Shown piece after piece: positions 25,401 through 34,496 of a stretch of DNA of 64,000 bases. Made by a program: the position numbers and the translations under genes. The stretch lies in NCBI GenBank assembly GCA_019649035.1, contig BMAT01001291.1, forward strand, positions 34,175 to 98,174, given 5' to 3'. Origin of the DNA: Elysia marginata (taxonomy: Eukaryota > Mollusca > Gastropoda > Plakobranchidae). The notes below the pieces were generated by a model. It was not told the origin of the DNA. It was given only the letters and a program-made list of their open reading frames with translations, and ran no database searches. Every line of letters starts with the position of its first letter. The stretch's first letter is position 1.

Positions 25401-27830
25401 CTCTATAATTATCTCAAATTTTAGCACAGAATCTCATTCAGAAGTAAAGAATGTTTAAGCAATAGTTTTTATCTAGGCTGTATGAGATTAAATAAATTTT
25501 TCCATCAAGTGTTTGTTCTTTATCTTTGAAACTTATTTCTTTATTCACATGTGAATTTTGATGGTTATAGAAAAGACACATGTTTTGCTGTGTTCAGTTT
25601 CAGTCTCAGAGTGAGGTTTACAGTGTGTTGCGGCAAGTCGTGTTTGCCTTGGCAGTCGCTGAGCAGGAGCTTCAGTTCGAGCATCGTGATCTCCACATAG
25701 GAAATGTGCTGGTGAAAAAATGTGTTGAGGAAACCATCACATTTTATGTGGATGATTTAATTTACGAGTTTCGCACAGAGGGTGTGATTGCTACCATTAT
25801 TGATTTTACAATTTCTCGTCTCAAGAAAGGTATGTATTACTTATTGCAGTTATAGTTTTTTTGAAACTGTGTGTGTGTGTGTGTTCATGAAGCAAGAATT
25901 AATTTTAAATACATACAGTAGAACACATTTAAACCGACCTTTTAGGGGGTGCAATTTTCATTTTGGTTGACATAAATTTTTGGCTGAAACATAGTACATA
26001 ATTTGATATAAAACTAAAAGGGCGTACAAATATCTAATTCTAAGCTTATACCATTCGTAAAATGATGTGGATAAAGAGGGGGGGGGGGGTATAAGGATGA
26101 GGAGGTTCACATTACTTGCCTCGTAGATGTGAGTGCCATTAAAGAAGACTTGTTTTTTTTAACCTCCCTTTACATTCCTATTACGGGAACATGCCTATAC
26201 GGAGATTTTTCTTCTGTACTTCAAAATCCTGCTGTAGATATATTCATTTTGTTGTAGTAGTTGTTGCAGTAGCAGTGTCAGATAGTATGGGCTAAACAAT
26301 GGGAAATCGGGCAAGGCCTGATGGCCGTCATGACTGACTGGACCCTTTTTTCTACTATATAAATGTCTGGGTCTAAAACATCACTCGTCGTACAATTTGT
26401 ATACAAATAGCGATCTACGGTAAAGGTCAAATTAATACAAGAGAGCAAGCCTATGATTTTGCTGAGAAAAGAGTGAAAGATGCTATAGAAGTTTTAATAA
26501 CACATTTCTGATGCTTAAGAGTAGCACTTCTTACAAATACATGTAGATAGGGCTATAAGATGATTAAATTATGACTTTATATAACTGTATGATGTACATC
26601 TCTTGTCACTAATGAAATTAAATACAGTATGTTTTTAAGCAAATTAAAATGTTAAATAATTTTGTCAATTGTTGAACAAAAATGTATATTATTGGGGTAT
26701 ATTTTTTGTCAATATATAAGTCACTGTTTAAAACTAACCTTAATACACTGTATTAGTCTTTTATTATCACAAACGATAGAGAAGTAATGAGGATTATATA
26801 TTTTTTACTGTCAACTTCTTGGTACCACCAGATGGATGTGCTGTTTTTTGTGACATCTCAACTGATGAGGGCTTGTTTGAGGGCACAGGTGATATCCAGT
26901 TTGATGTTTACAGGGACATGCGCATCAATAATGGGTAAGACAAGAAAAACAAGCTGTCAGGGTTGTAGATCTTTGTAGATTTAATGTGATTTAAGATTGA
27001 TGAACTTATTTTTCCTGGGAGTTTCAGATTTTTTATGGTATTATTTTGATGGATGCAAAAATTATTTTGACATATGGTTCTTACATATTATTCGGATTTT
27101 TTTCTAGGGCTTGTTTTCATAGTTAAGCAGTGCTGTGAAAAGACTATGCAAACACAATTGAACTTGAAATTATTTGCTTTCAGAAAAGATTTTTTTTTTA
27201 GTTTGAATATAAGTCGATTCCTTTTTACGAATGACTTGGTAATGAAGTTGCTTAAGTTTTAAATCTTGTCAGTGTTTGACTAGTAAGGTCAGCTGACACA
27301 CAATATTTAATTTGGAACTTGTGTCAACTTTCTAGCAGGTTTATTAGCAAGAACTTACAAATTTAAAAAAAGTGCACCTATCTCCAAAATGTGTAGCTGT
27401 TTTTCTGTGCTTCTGTCTGTCTTAATTACAAAATAGCTTATCTCCATTGCCCAGAAAATTATCCCCCTATTTCTATTCACGTAATAGGTACATATAAGGA
27501 ACATATACGCAAAGGGAAAAACACCCAAAACTAATGAAATAAATGATGTTGTTTGAGATTGATGTTATTGTGATTTGTTCAGATTTCCGAACTTCTAAAA
27601 CTTTTTTTTGTTCTTTACCTACCAGGAATGATTGGGAGAGTTATCACCCTGAAACAAATATCCTATGGACAAGTTATCTGTGTACCAAACTATTGACCAC
27701 AAATAAACCTAAAAATGCAAGACGAGCTGAGAGACATATGCAACAGAATTTACAAAAGCTGAGTAAAGAAATACCAAAATATGAGAGTTGTGCTGAGCTT
27801 GCATCTACTGTAGAGCTATGGGCAAATTAG
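8489..27830 (+). CDS. haspin: haspin-type histone H3-Thr3 kinase (12 coding exons)
   Basis: Join: 8489-8631, 13836-13923, 15927-16685, 18327-18427, 18816-18903, 21498-21583, 22037-22099, 23065-23156, 23809-23882, 25598-25829, 26832-26934, 27626-27830. All introns are GT-AG and phases match, giving 677 residues. Residues 1-363 are a low-complexity, basic, Ser/Pro-rich tail; about 364-677 are the kinase domain. Landmarks: glycine loop IGEGVYGEVF (372-381), VALK lysine K393, helix-C glutamate E417 in EILPEIVIA, HRDLHIGNV with catalytic D529, and IIDFTISRL with D567 where most kinases have DFG. Human haspin has HRDLHWGN and DYT at these places. The family phosphorylates histone H3 Thr3 at mitotic centromeres, which recruits the chromosomal passenger complex. 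The start ATG has an in-frame TGA 9 bases upstream (8480-8482). Human haspin is intronless and about 800 residues; this gene is spliced and shorter in the tail. Assignment is by remembered alignment to the human protein. Confidence 0.95.
9175..9516 (+). repeat. interspersed repeat family B, copy 2
   Basis: Aligns through its length to 32365-32635: GAAAGGTTTTAAAGG, ATCTGCCTTTAGCATGA, CACCCACTGCCTTCCCACT, GAGAAACATAGCTTATAC. It extends further right than that copy, through GGGCACCAATAC to the CAGAGAACAAACGAT end, and that part forms an inverted pair with copy 3. Confidence 0.7.
9720..9822 (-). repeat. repeat family B, copy 3, left piece (split by piggyBac element)
   Basis: Reverse complement of 9421-9516 (for example ACAGAGAACAAACGAT in both). 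It stops at TTAA 9819-9822 and continues at 10547 after the piggyBac-type element. A third partial match, AGCATTGGTACC...GATTCAATGGTTGCC, lies between at 9557-9630. Confidence 0.65.
9838..9898. repeat. subterminal palindrome pair in the piggyBac-type element
   Basis: TGCCCGGTTAACCGGGCA (9838-9855) is a perfect 18-base palindrome; TGCCCGCTTAACCGGGCA (9881-9898) repeats it with one change, each preceded by CGTA. Spacing is 43 bases. Candidate transposase-binding sites. Confidence 0.8.
10047..10196 (+). pseudogene. piggyBac-type transposase N-terminal remnant
   Basis: 50-residue open frame MKRSMEPGSSGAKQPRISAK followed by a basic-then-acidic stretch ending in a TGA. Position within the element and composition fit the disordered acidic start of piggyBac transposases. 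Reading beyond the stop (for example GRMSREALDASQTGTIKWI at about 10303) continues in the same frame with several stops. Confidence 0.5.
10547..10620 (-). repeat. repeat family B, copy 3, right piece
   Basis: TTTAAAGAGAGGCTAAGCAAGG and CATAAAACTTCTTTTTTTAA match the reverse complement of 32530-32600. It continues the piece ending at 9822, so one repeat was split by the piggyBac-type insertion. Confidence 0.65.
11170..12890. other. motif field B (GTTAC-N4-GTGAC) in haspin intron 1
   Basis: About nine copies of a core close to GTTACAGGAGTGACA: 11174, 11194, 11214, 11242, 11396, 12671 and 12691 (both reversed), 12716, 12869. Intervening sequence is AT-rich; short frames on both strands are unrecognised. 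On the minus strand the core reads VTPVT. It resembles field A with four extra bases between the half-sites. Confidence 0.4.
13161..13406. mobile_element. piggyBac-type MITE (246 bp)
   Basis: Perfect 12-base inverted ends CCCCTTTGTGAC / GTCACAAAGGGG, flanked by TTAA at 13157-13160 and 13407-13410. No coding capacity. The TTAA target and CCC-type ends put it with piggyBac-mobilised MITEs; ends differ from the element at 9823. Confidence 0.85.
13690..13785 (-). repeat. repeat family B, copy 4 (partial)
   Basis: AGCCATGTTTCTCTCAG, GTGGCAAGGC and AGTCGAAGGTTTGAATCA are the reverse complement of the middle of the 9175 and 32365 copies. Confidence 0.6.
13836..13923 (+). CDS. haspin: haspin coding exon 2
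   Basis: 88 bases; its first base completes the Arg codon split from exon 1. Reads SSVQEPQATPSPLLFSFDM, then an acidic-to-basic stretch ending KKNVT. Acceptor TTAAG is weak, but the donor GTAAGT is perfect and the phase fits both neighbours. An internal CAG 14-15 bases in is a possible alternative acceptor but breaks the frame. It contains two proline-directed Ser/Thr sites (TP, SP). Confidence 0.75.
13924..15926 (+). other. haspin: haspin intron 2
   Basis: Two kilobases of AT-rich sequence. Short frames at 14098-14328 (+) and 14468-14707 (-) show no family motif. Nothing else supported. Confidence 0.6.
15927..16685 (+). CDS. haspin: haspin coding exon 3 (long basic/Ser-rich tail exon)
   Basis: 759 bases, exactly 253 codons, phase 0 at both ends. 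Starts with a lysine-rich run (TAKKGKKKAKKSAAANKK, residues 78-95), a probable nuclear localisation or DNA-contact segment. Further in are a basic patch RDRRLRPRK, several SP/TP sites (GTPDL, LTPRD, ISPVP, STPKS, VTPTS) fitting mitotic kinase control, and nine histidines in a row (residues 242-250) from a CAT repeat. Acceptor is TTTCAG, donor GTAAGT. No folded domain is apparent; haspin tails evolve fast. Confidence 0.85.
16686..18326 (+). other. haspin: haspin intron 3
   Basis: Starts with a pyrimidine-rich tract (about 16840-17185, C and T on the + strand), then a hAT-type miniature element, then AT-rich sequence without signal. Confidence 0.7.
17188..17466 (+). mobile_element. hAT-type miniature element
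   Basis: The right end CTTGCATCCCTG (17455-17466), preceded by TTCCTGCTTTTTAGCATAAG, matches the right end of the element at 24077-25207. The left CAAGTTTTCCGATTTTAGC then GGAATTCCGATTTTTT also matches, but the outermost CAGGGATG is lost. Internal sequence differs. A non-coding derivative of the same family in the same gene. Confidence 0.65.
18327..18427 (+). CDS. haspin: haspin coding exon 4
   Basis: 101 bases with acceptor TTTACAG and donor AGGTTTTG. Reads DSLDLTGEETAEQKVLHLC then DQSKPIGFTDCISE. The last part matches the human segment just before the kinase glycine loop (CSQKGPVPFSHCL), so this is the N-terminal cap of the kinase domain. Ends in phase 2, fitting exon 5. The donor lacks the usual +4/+5 bases. 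Confidence 0.85.
18816..18903 (+). CDS. haspin: haspin coding exon 5 (glycine loop, VALK lysine)
   Basis: 88 bases. Contains KIGEGVYGEVFKSF and QVALK, the ATP-binding loop and catalytic lysine, ending at donor GTAAGA. Acceptor CGCCAG follows a C-rich tract. An assembly gap begins 14 bases after the exon but lies in the intron, so no coding sequence is lost. Confidence 0.92.
18918..19011. other. assembly gap (94 N)
   Basis: Unresolved bases inside haspin intron 5; no coding exon is missing because exons 5 and 6 join in frame. Confidence 0.99.
20118..21373 (+). mobile_element. Tc1-like transposon in haspin intron 5
   Basis: 23-base inverted ends beginning CTGAGCGCCAAAAGAAAC on the left and, reversed, CTGACCGCCAAAAGAAAC on the right (one mismatch), with TA on both sides (20116-20117, 21374-21375). 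It carries a two-piece transposase in haspin orientation. At 1256 bases it is shorter than autonomous relatives because the transposase C-terminal half is gone. Confidence 0.9.
20432..21012 (+). pseudogene. Tc1-like transposase, frameshifted and C-terminally deleted
   Basis: 20432-20653 encodes the paired-like helix-turn-helix part (MPRFSEVDRHRALGLLQAGL, then SEVSPRMNVNRTTIFRARQR). The second half resumes in another frame near 20656: NRFLSASASLRQTRGRNNQR, ISEKTVRRRLSTSGLRARRP, then WRSVVFSDESRF with the first catalytic Asp, and HADGHVHVWRRSG. Similarity stops around WGGASLM (about 21003). The second Asp (QQDNAxxH) and the final D/E (SPDLNPIE) motifs of Tc1 transposases are absent. One frameshift plus the deletion make it inactive. 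Confidence 0.88.
21498..21583 (+). CDS. haspin: haspin coding exon 6 (helix C)
   Basis: 86 bases. Encodes IIPIEGGDLVNDCPQKRF then DEILPEIVIA, nearly the human IIAIEGPDLVNG...EEILPEIIIS, including the glutamate that salt-bridges the catalytic lysine. Acceptor TTTTGCAG, donor GGTACAT. Confidence 0.93.
22037..22099 (+). CDS. haspin: haspin coding exon 7
   Basis: 63 bases, a microexon-sized piece encoding ELSDLAVGETNRSSNFCQVN, aligned to human ELSLLSGEVCNRTEGFIGLN. Acceptor ATTCAG, donor GGTAACT. Phase 2 at both ends. Confidence 0.9.
23065..23156 (+). CDS. haspin: haspin coding exon 8
   Basis: 92 bases encoding VSCVKGAFPLPLLQQWDEY then AKRKKSENDRP, the counterpart of human VHCVQGSYPPLLLKAWDHY...NDRP. 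Acceptor TTATTCAG, donor GGTAACG. Confidence 0.92.
23421..23590 (+). repeat. tandem duplication in haspin intron 8
   Basis: Unit 23421-23501 (81 bases) is repeated at 23502-23590 (89 bases), beginning AAATCTGTCAATTTTAAGAG and ending CAAGTTTTTTGCTTTTGC; the second has a small insertion TTTAAATAG. Confidence 0.85.
23809..23882 (+). CDS. haspin: haspin coding exon 9 (hinge)
   Basis: 74 bases encoding DFFSNEQLFIVFEFAHGG then CALESFK. This is the kinase hinge region, human DFFKDDQLFIVLEFEFGG. Acceptor CCATAG, donor GTAAGT. Confidence 0.92.
24077..25207 (+). mobile_element. hAT-like transposon in haspin intron 9
   Basis: Perfect 12-base inverted ends CAGGGATGCAAG / CTTGCATCCCTG. The flanks share ATAGCA directly outside the ends (24071-24076, 25208-25213); if two terminal bases are counted as target the shared word is ATAGCACA, the 8-base size usual for hAT. 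The middle (24440-24930) is dense in TCTAGATC runs. A zinc-finger-like peptide remains near the right end, but no RNase H-like transposase core. Confidence 0.75.
24980..25117 (+). pseudogene. hAT-type transposase zinc-finger remnant
   Basis: 45-residue frame with WCLLCKKRVSYQTGGKIVF and ARH before TGA. The CxxCKKRxSYQxGGxxxxxRH pattern resembles the N-terminal BED/C2HC-type finger I recall from mollusc hAT-like transposases. The catalytic domain is missing. Confidence 0.5.
25598..25829 (+). CDS. haspin: haspin coding exon 10 (catalytic loop and DFT)
   Basis: 232 bases carrying FEHRDLHIGNVLVKK (catalytic loop, Asp529) and ATIIDFTISRLKK (metal-binding Asp567). Two CAG acceptors lie six bases apart, so the exon may instead begin at 25604, losing Phe-Gln without a frame change. 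Donor GGTATGT. The loop has Ile where human haspin has Trp (HRDLHWGN), and DFT replaces DYT. Confidence 0.93.
25869..25884. repeat. GT dinucleotide repeat
   Basis: Eight GT units in haspin intron 10. Confidence 0.9.
25917..25985 (+). mobile_element. possible pogo-like terminal fragment
   Basis: ACAGTAGAACACATTTAAAC then CGACCTTTTAGGGGGTGCAA resembles pogo/Tigger-like ends (CAGTAGAAC ... CGACC). No opposite end located in the intron. Confidence 0.3.
26078..26089. repeat. G12 homopolymer
   Basis: Twelve G in a row in haspin intron 10; length is likely uncertain in the assembly. Confidence 0.9.
26252..26442 (-). repeat. interspersed repeat family E, copy 2
   Basis: Counterpart of 3645-3840: GGGCTAAACAATGGGAAATCG, TTTCTACTATATAAATGTC and ACAATTTGTATACAAATAGC are shared in order. 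Starts with GTAGTAGTTGTTGCAGTAGC, read on the minus strand as a trinucleotide tail. Confidence 0.65.
26832..26934 (+). CDS. haspin: haspin coding exon 11
   Basis: 103 bases encoding DGCAVFCDISTDEGLFEG then TGDIQFDVYRDMRINN. Human counterpart: DGIVVFCDVSMDEDLFTG...YQFDIYRLM. Acceptor CCACCAG, donor GGTAAGA. Confidence 0.92.
27626..27830 (+). CDS. haspin: haspin coding exon 12 (C-terminus and stop)
   Basis: 205 bases. Begins NDWESYHPETNILWTSYL, matching human RWGEYHPYSNVLWLHYL, and ends at TAG 27828-27830 after STVELWAN. Length fits the end of the kinase fold. Candidate poly(A) signals downstream are ATTAAA at 28513 and AATAAA at 29107; neither can be confirmed from sequence. Confidence 0.92.
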
Positions 27831-30800
27831 CTGGAAGCTTTTTTTTTTAAATCAACTGCATTTAAGATTGATGCTGTGGCATTCAGTTGATTTTGTGGCT
27901 CAAGGATTTCGAGGTTGATCTCCAGGATATAAAACCAAGACACAGTGATGTTAATACAGTAGAACATGACCACAAGGAAATTTTTTCATTCAAGAAGATA
28001 AATCCTGCTGTAGGCAAGTTCCCGCAAAAAAAGTGCAAAGGGGAATTAGCATGAAAGTCAAAACATTGTACATATACTATAAATTTAGATACATATTTCA
28101 TCTTGATCTATTCCCACAATGCCTCTCACGCACCAATGGACAGGCCAATGACAACGCCTCTTGCAGTTTCAGTTCCCCACTCCTTCCTCTTACAATGCAT
28201 GCCAACTAGTGAACTAGACAAATAAGGTGTGCAAGAACCTTTGAATATGAGCCAAGCCCAGAATGGGCCCACGGTCTTATGTAGGCTTTGCCCGCCGTAC
28301 GTACGGAAAGGTCCCTTGCTTTATTCTTACCATAACTTCCCTAAAGCTGTATCCAAGTTTTGGTCCATATCTTTCCTGTTAAACTCAAGCACAGTTAATA
28401 GACTTTATGTGAAGAAAAAAAGTGAAGGGAGGGGGGGGCGGGGATTCCTCTAAAGTTGCTCAGTAAGGGTGGTTTGTTGCAGCAGATGCCACTAAAGTAG
28501 AGTTCTACTTTAATTAAATTTAGTTAATGATAGTGGCTGAAGAGGAAGGGAGGAGAGCATAATACAGGAATAAGGATTTAGCTGATTTGTTCCTATTTGT
28601 TCGCCATTATTTATGGCATTTGCTTCTATATTTGTGTACTGGTTACACATTTGGTGTAAATATGTACATTGTATCACAGACTGAATATTTCTGATAGTAG
28701 TGATCAAAACTGGTTCACTAGGGGTTGCTTTTCTATTTTCGAAGGTTTGAGAATAATCCAACTGCAAGAGACATGAGTTTGTGAGAGAGGTAGACTGAGA
28801 AGCTAAAATATATAAGAAAAATGAGGAAAAAAAATTCATCTTATACAGTGTAGACTACTATTATCAATAGCAGGTTTACCTATATTTAAATATATATTGC
28901 CATGTTTTGTAGTTGTGGAATTTTTTCTTCTATTTCGTAACTCAGCAATATCTTGTATATTGACTTTTCCCCCACTCTGTTTACTTTTTTGCCATGGTGA
29001 TCACTGAATAGACTGAAAAAAATGCAGGCAACTCCACTTAATTTGACGTCGTCTCACTGATTATTAACAAGTCGAATTTTGATATAAGCCCCTCCTCCTT
29101 CATAATAATAAAGATAAGCACTTGCTTTAAAGTCGATTTTGGATGATCCAGGAATGAGAGAAAAACGAGGTTGGTTTTTTTCTCTCTTTATTAAAAAAAA
29201 ACAGGCATATTATGCCTACCATGTAAGTCAACTTACGCTATACAGCTAGCTTACACAATATTTCTATGGACGGCCAACAGTGATGACAATTTTACAGGTG
29301 GAGGTTTTGTATGCGTATTGCATAATCTGTGACTTGAAGTTACTTCAACAAAGTGCTGAAACAGACCAAACCCACTATGCCTATCAGTATCACCAAACAA
29401 ACCTCTTGACCATTTCATCCTTCCGTTCCCCCCCCCCCTCTCTCTGTCTCTCACTCTCATGTGTTTGCAACAAAACCAGTCCACAAGGCAAAGAGGGATA
29501 TGTCTCATGCTAACTGTTAAATCCAGCAAACTAATGTGTGTCTAATAGTGAAACAGTGTGTAAATGTACTGTTGACACTAAAAAATGCTTGTAGGACGCT
29601 GCTATCTGATTGAACAAATCATAGTTTGAGCCTACTGTTCACCTGCAGCCACCTCCACCACCCTCCTTAAACCGGCCAGTAGACTAAGTCTAAAACAATG
29701 ATGAATCACTGTAAACAATGCAGTCATTGATAAGCACGCCTGCAGCTGTGACAGTTCGTGTAAGCTACAGCCAGACTTGATTGGAAAAGAGCAAAGAACT
29801 ATTATTTTTGTTTTGATTTTTAGCAGGCTTGTTGGAAATATTGATTTTTTAAACCCAATACTAGTCTTCCGAGGCAATGGCATCCTAAAGTCTAGCCTTT
29901 TAAGTACAGTTTTAAATGACAGGTAGAAAGGTAACAACTCTGAAGTTTAAAGAAAAAATTGGACTGAATGTACTAGAAAGCACACCATCGACACTAATAA
30001 ATAACTTTCAGTTTCAGTTAAATTGTAATTTTTTTTTTGTCATTTGTCCGCAATAGGGACAATTTTTTTTTTATAAGGACTTGCACATAACTAGATTTTT
30101 CACCAAAGTTGATATCATTAGATAAGTCCCCTAGAGATCAACTTAAGTGGAATTGCCATTACATACATCAATAAAAATTGACAAAAAACCCAAATATATT
30201 TTTTTTTAACATAAAATGATTCTCTTAATTAAAAAAAAAGACAAAAAAAAGACTGATAATACAGCAAACCAAATGCCCCCCAAGCTCATTTCTTGTGAAA
30301 AACGATTGAGGGAAATACTCAGGCATAAAAAAAAATTGAGGGCAATACATGTAGTTAATAATAAATAATATTGTGAATGGTTCATTTGTGATTGTTGTCT
30401 CCGTATTTTTCTCTTTGGCTTTATATTTTTATTTATTGGTATTTTGATATTTTGGCATTGCATGGTTTTCTGGAACCATGTCAACATTAACAGATTATAC
30501 TGTATGTGTGAATGGCAAAGAGAGAATTTGACAGAGACAAAGACTACATAAGGGATTGGTGGAGGAGAGAAAGAGGAAAGCAGTTCAAACTGGTTTAAGA
30601 CTGTGTGTGTATTGCACAGACACAAAAACTGAGAAAGACAAAAAATTAAGAGATTAGGAGTTGGAACAAGAGAATGTAGCTCTTAAAGTAGTTGTAAAGG
30701 AATGAGAGAGGCCATGGTAAGGGACATGTTATGTTGACAGAGGCACAATCATAACAAGTGACTCAACACGGAAAAACTCAGCTTAAGAAGCTGGCTCCCA

Positions 30801-32364
30801 TTTGAAGCTAGAGGCAATAATGTGTGTCAAGGCGACTCTAAACATCAATAATTTAATCTTCTTTGAAACTTTGTAAAACAAAAACTACTAAGGTACATGC
30901 ATTCTGTTTTTTTCATATTGTTCCTTAAACTCTGCACTTTCTGGTGGTGTTAAATTTGCAGATAAAAAAATTTCCGTCCTTAGCTTGGTTTTCCCGTGCA
31001 CAATATTATTGTCACTCCCATGCCAATTTTGGTTTTTTTTTTTTTTTGCTCTTTGAAAATAAAGTGATCAAAGATTAGACTGGGTGAAAATTGATTGCAA
31101 AGCTTTAATAATTTTGTTAAATTTCTTTCTAAAAATAGATGTGTTGGATTCATATAATTTTCTTTCACTTGATATCCATGTAAATAAATGATAAATGCTC
31201 TTTCATTTCATTGTAAATATCTCAGACAGACTTTCATTTAAATGCCTAGCCCTTGTTGTATACTTGCCAATGCTAATGGGTCAACGTTTTTGACTTGCAG
31301 TCATATTAAAGATAGTTTAAGATGGAGTTTAAGATGGTTACACTTTAATGATCCATTATTGAAAATTCGGCATGGACATTGGTGCTGAAACAAATGGCAT
31401 ACAGTTTGACAATTATATTTCACACTCAACTACTGAAATACATTAAACATACTTAGTTATATAGCATCAAGACTGTATGATAAACATACACATTTTTGTG
31501 ACCGAAGCAAGTTTCTCTCTGGCCCTCCCTCTCACTCTCACACTCACTTCCTCACCAGTCTCACATTTCTCCTTACGGCCATAAATTCACAGACATATAA
31601 AATGCATAGATTAAAGAAAGCAAAGCCTTGAAATTGACATTTACATCTGATTTTTTATTCTGACAATTTTGGAGATGTTGCAAAAACAAAAGAAATTTTG
31701 TAAAGGTCTGTTTTTCTGCGGATTATGATACAAAAAAAAAAGTTTGTCACACCACAAACGTCATGATAAAGTAAGACCACAAAAGTTTTCAACTTCCTGA
31801 TTTAAAAAAAAGACATAGTCTGCTGGTGTACATATTTTCTGTGATTTTTGGAAGTAAAATTGATTGACAGTGTAGGTAACTAAGTTAGCTAATTGCTTAT
31901 TTTGCATGCCTTATGTTTATAAATTTTTTTTGTGTTCATTAAAGGTGTGAGAATATTTTTTTTTCACTGAGTGAAAGATAATGGACAGAAAAAGGAAGAG
32001 AACATACATGTATTTTAATTTATCGCTTTGTTGTTATTTGGAATTTTTATTTTATTATGGTAAAGACTTCATTTGGGTTCTCAAAGTGCAAACATATTGT
32101 TGTGGGTTGTTATGTTTGAAACTCCTTTAATTGTAGATTCAATCAGAACTGCAGGCGTGCATATTTTACAATTTTGCGGGAATTCCAATTTCAAATCATT
32201 TTCTTTTTTTTTTTGCCTATCTCAAAAAATGACAAGTTATCAAACCTAAGTCATTCAAAAGTTAGAGAAAACCTTTCAAGTTTAGATTCATGCATGGTTA
32301 GTTATACTAGGTTTTTGATCATGAATTCAGACCAAAATCATATGAAATCAAACAATTATGTAAT
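27831..32364. other. haspin 3' UTR and downstream intergenic DNA
   Basis: No second gene seen. The haspin 3' UTR must end somewhere here (ATTAAA 28513, AATAAA 29107 are candidates). CAGTAGAACATGACC (27957) and AGAGTTCTACTT (28500) could be inverted ends of a small pogo-like element. C11 plus CT run at 29428-29450. The remainder is AT-rich with no recognisable family. Confidence 0.5.
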
Positions 32365-32635
32365 AGTTGAAAGATCTTAAAGGCATGAAATTAGCAGTGG
32401 AAAGAAGCAGGCCTAAAGTGGAAATGCCTGAAATGTCTGCCTTAAGTGTGATTTTAACCTTTGGCTTGTGGTAGCTTTGGCGCCCACCGCCTTGCCACTT
32501 AGAGAAACATGGCTTATACTATGTCACCAGTACGCTCCTTAGAAAAGTTTGATGGTGAAGGTCATTGCTTAGCCTCTCTAAATGACTTGCTTACTTGAAC
32601 AGGACGATCCCAATTGTTTTGTAATAGTAGCATTT
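32365..32635 (+). repeat. interspersed repeat family B, copy 5 (best copy, used as reference)
   Basis: About 270 bases shared with 1173, 9175, 9720/10547 and 13690. On the minus strand it holds a tRNA-like stretch (AGTGGCAAGGCGGTGGGCG ... AAAGGTTAAAATC), so it may be an old tRNA-derived SINE, though the order of parts is unusual. Ends near GAACAGGACGATCCCAATTG. Confidence 0.65.
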
Positions 32636-34496
32636 AATCTAGAACTTCGTACACTAAAGTTTATGATACTGGTAGCTATAATCTATTGAATATCATTCTT
32701 TAGCATCCTGGGATTCTGTAAATTTTCCTGCTTTTGTGTGTTAGCTTCTTATGAAAAAATTTGAAACTAAATGAAATTATAAACACTTGCATTTGCATTA
32801 TGGAATTACATGTAGATTTCGAGTTTTGTGTGTATCCATCGACTTGGAAAACTGCAGTAAGCTTGAATTTTTTTTACAATAGCCAAAACATTGCTTATGT
32901 AACACTTTACAAGTAAACTGATGTTGCATCTTAAGAAAAGTTTATTCTAATTTTTATGAAAAGCCTGTTGGCATTGCAGCATGTTATCTGTTATGTAAGT
33001 ACAGTGTTATTTGACCATGAAATAAAGTCAACATTCAATAATTCTGTTTCAGTTTCATATTGTGCAAGTTAACACTGTTTTGTATTTTGTTGCATCTATG
33101 TAATTCTCATATATGGTGTTTGATTTTCTGATCATGAATTCTCTCATGTTTTGCATCTGTCCATTGTCTTGCTTCTTTTGGTAAACTATCACATAATCAT
33201 ACTCAGATTGTTAACTATCAATCTTGAATTGAATTAAAGACTTATACTTTAGTTTCTGAAAGATCATAATGGTTAAAAACCATCATGAACCTTTAGTTTA
33301 GTCCAGCCTTGTGGTATCAGGACCCATCGTATAAGCCGCATGTCCATGTTGGTAAGATATTATGACAATGTAATCAAAGTTCAAACTCTGACCCAAGTGT
33401 TTTTTTTAAAAACATTTTGCATGAGGTCTGCTGCTGAAATAGGTACTATTTCTTGATTGGTTGAGCTTCAATTGCTTAGATGTTTAATAGTAAAAAATTC
33501 TAAGAAGAAAAACTAGAGGAGCAACAAGTCATCTCATGAAAAAAAAACACTATAAAGCTTAGCTCAAAACTGCAGACATCTCACTCTTTCAAAACTGATG
33601 GGTGAGAGTCTTGGGCACTGACTTTGACAATGAATTCCAGACCTTTCTACAAGAACTAAACGCTTTTGAGCTCAAAAGTAAAGACCATAACTCCATAATT
33701 TTTATTTCACGTCTCATATATGCCCAGTTTGTGTCTTTGATCCTTTTCCACACAACTTCTCTATGGTTCATCTGTGGAAACAGCTGAGAAAAAAGTATTT
33801 TTAATTTTATATTAAAAAAAAGTAAAAAAAATGAATAGTTTTATTTATTATTGCAATAGCAAGTTTCACACAAAGTGTGCTTTTCTGTGCAAAGCAGAAA
33901 AACAGGAATAATACAAATTGCTCAGTCAATTTGGGTACTTGCAGTATTTGACATAAAATGCCACAAAGAAACTGGAGAGAAATCCGATACATGTACATGT
34001 ATTTGTGTATCGTTATCAGAATAATAGCCCAGTGTGAAATTTTTGGAATAATAGTCCAGTTGAGAAATTTTGACATTCAAAATCAAATACTGTTTGAAAG
34101 CTCCTCAAAAGCCTTTTATGTCAGAGACTATATTGATATTTTGGTTATGATCCTACTTATTGCCTTAACCATTTGAAAAACAGGGAATCAATGAAAGCCA
34201 TTTATAAACATTTGAAGAGTAAAGCATTTAGATGTTTCATATAAAAGGGGATTTAAAGAGATCACGAACTAATCTGCTAGCTAAACATCTTTCTAGCCAC
34301 CATTCCTATCGTTCTCTATTTGCACATAGCACATATTCTTTTCCTTGCCTTGAAAGGCTTTATAGGAGCCCTCAAAGTCAAACAATGTATATATCTCTAC
34401 ATGTCAACATTTCACTTTAGACTCTTTGTAATAGTCATAGAGCTACACAGAGAGACCTACCCTGGCTAGCTACATGTACTGATAGAATATCTTATT
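32636..34496. other. intergenic, nothing recognised
   Basis: AT-rich unique sequence; small frames at 33589-33787 and 33958-34420 have no motif and look like chance. Confidence 0.5.

Noticed and set aside
30206-30625. 139-residue minus frame
   Set aside because: Composition follows the AT-rich background; no recognisable domain or signal.
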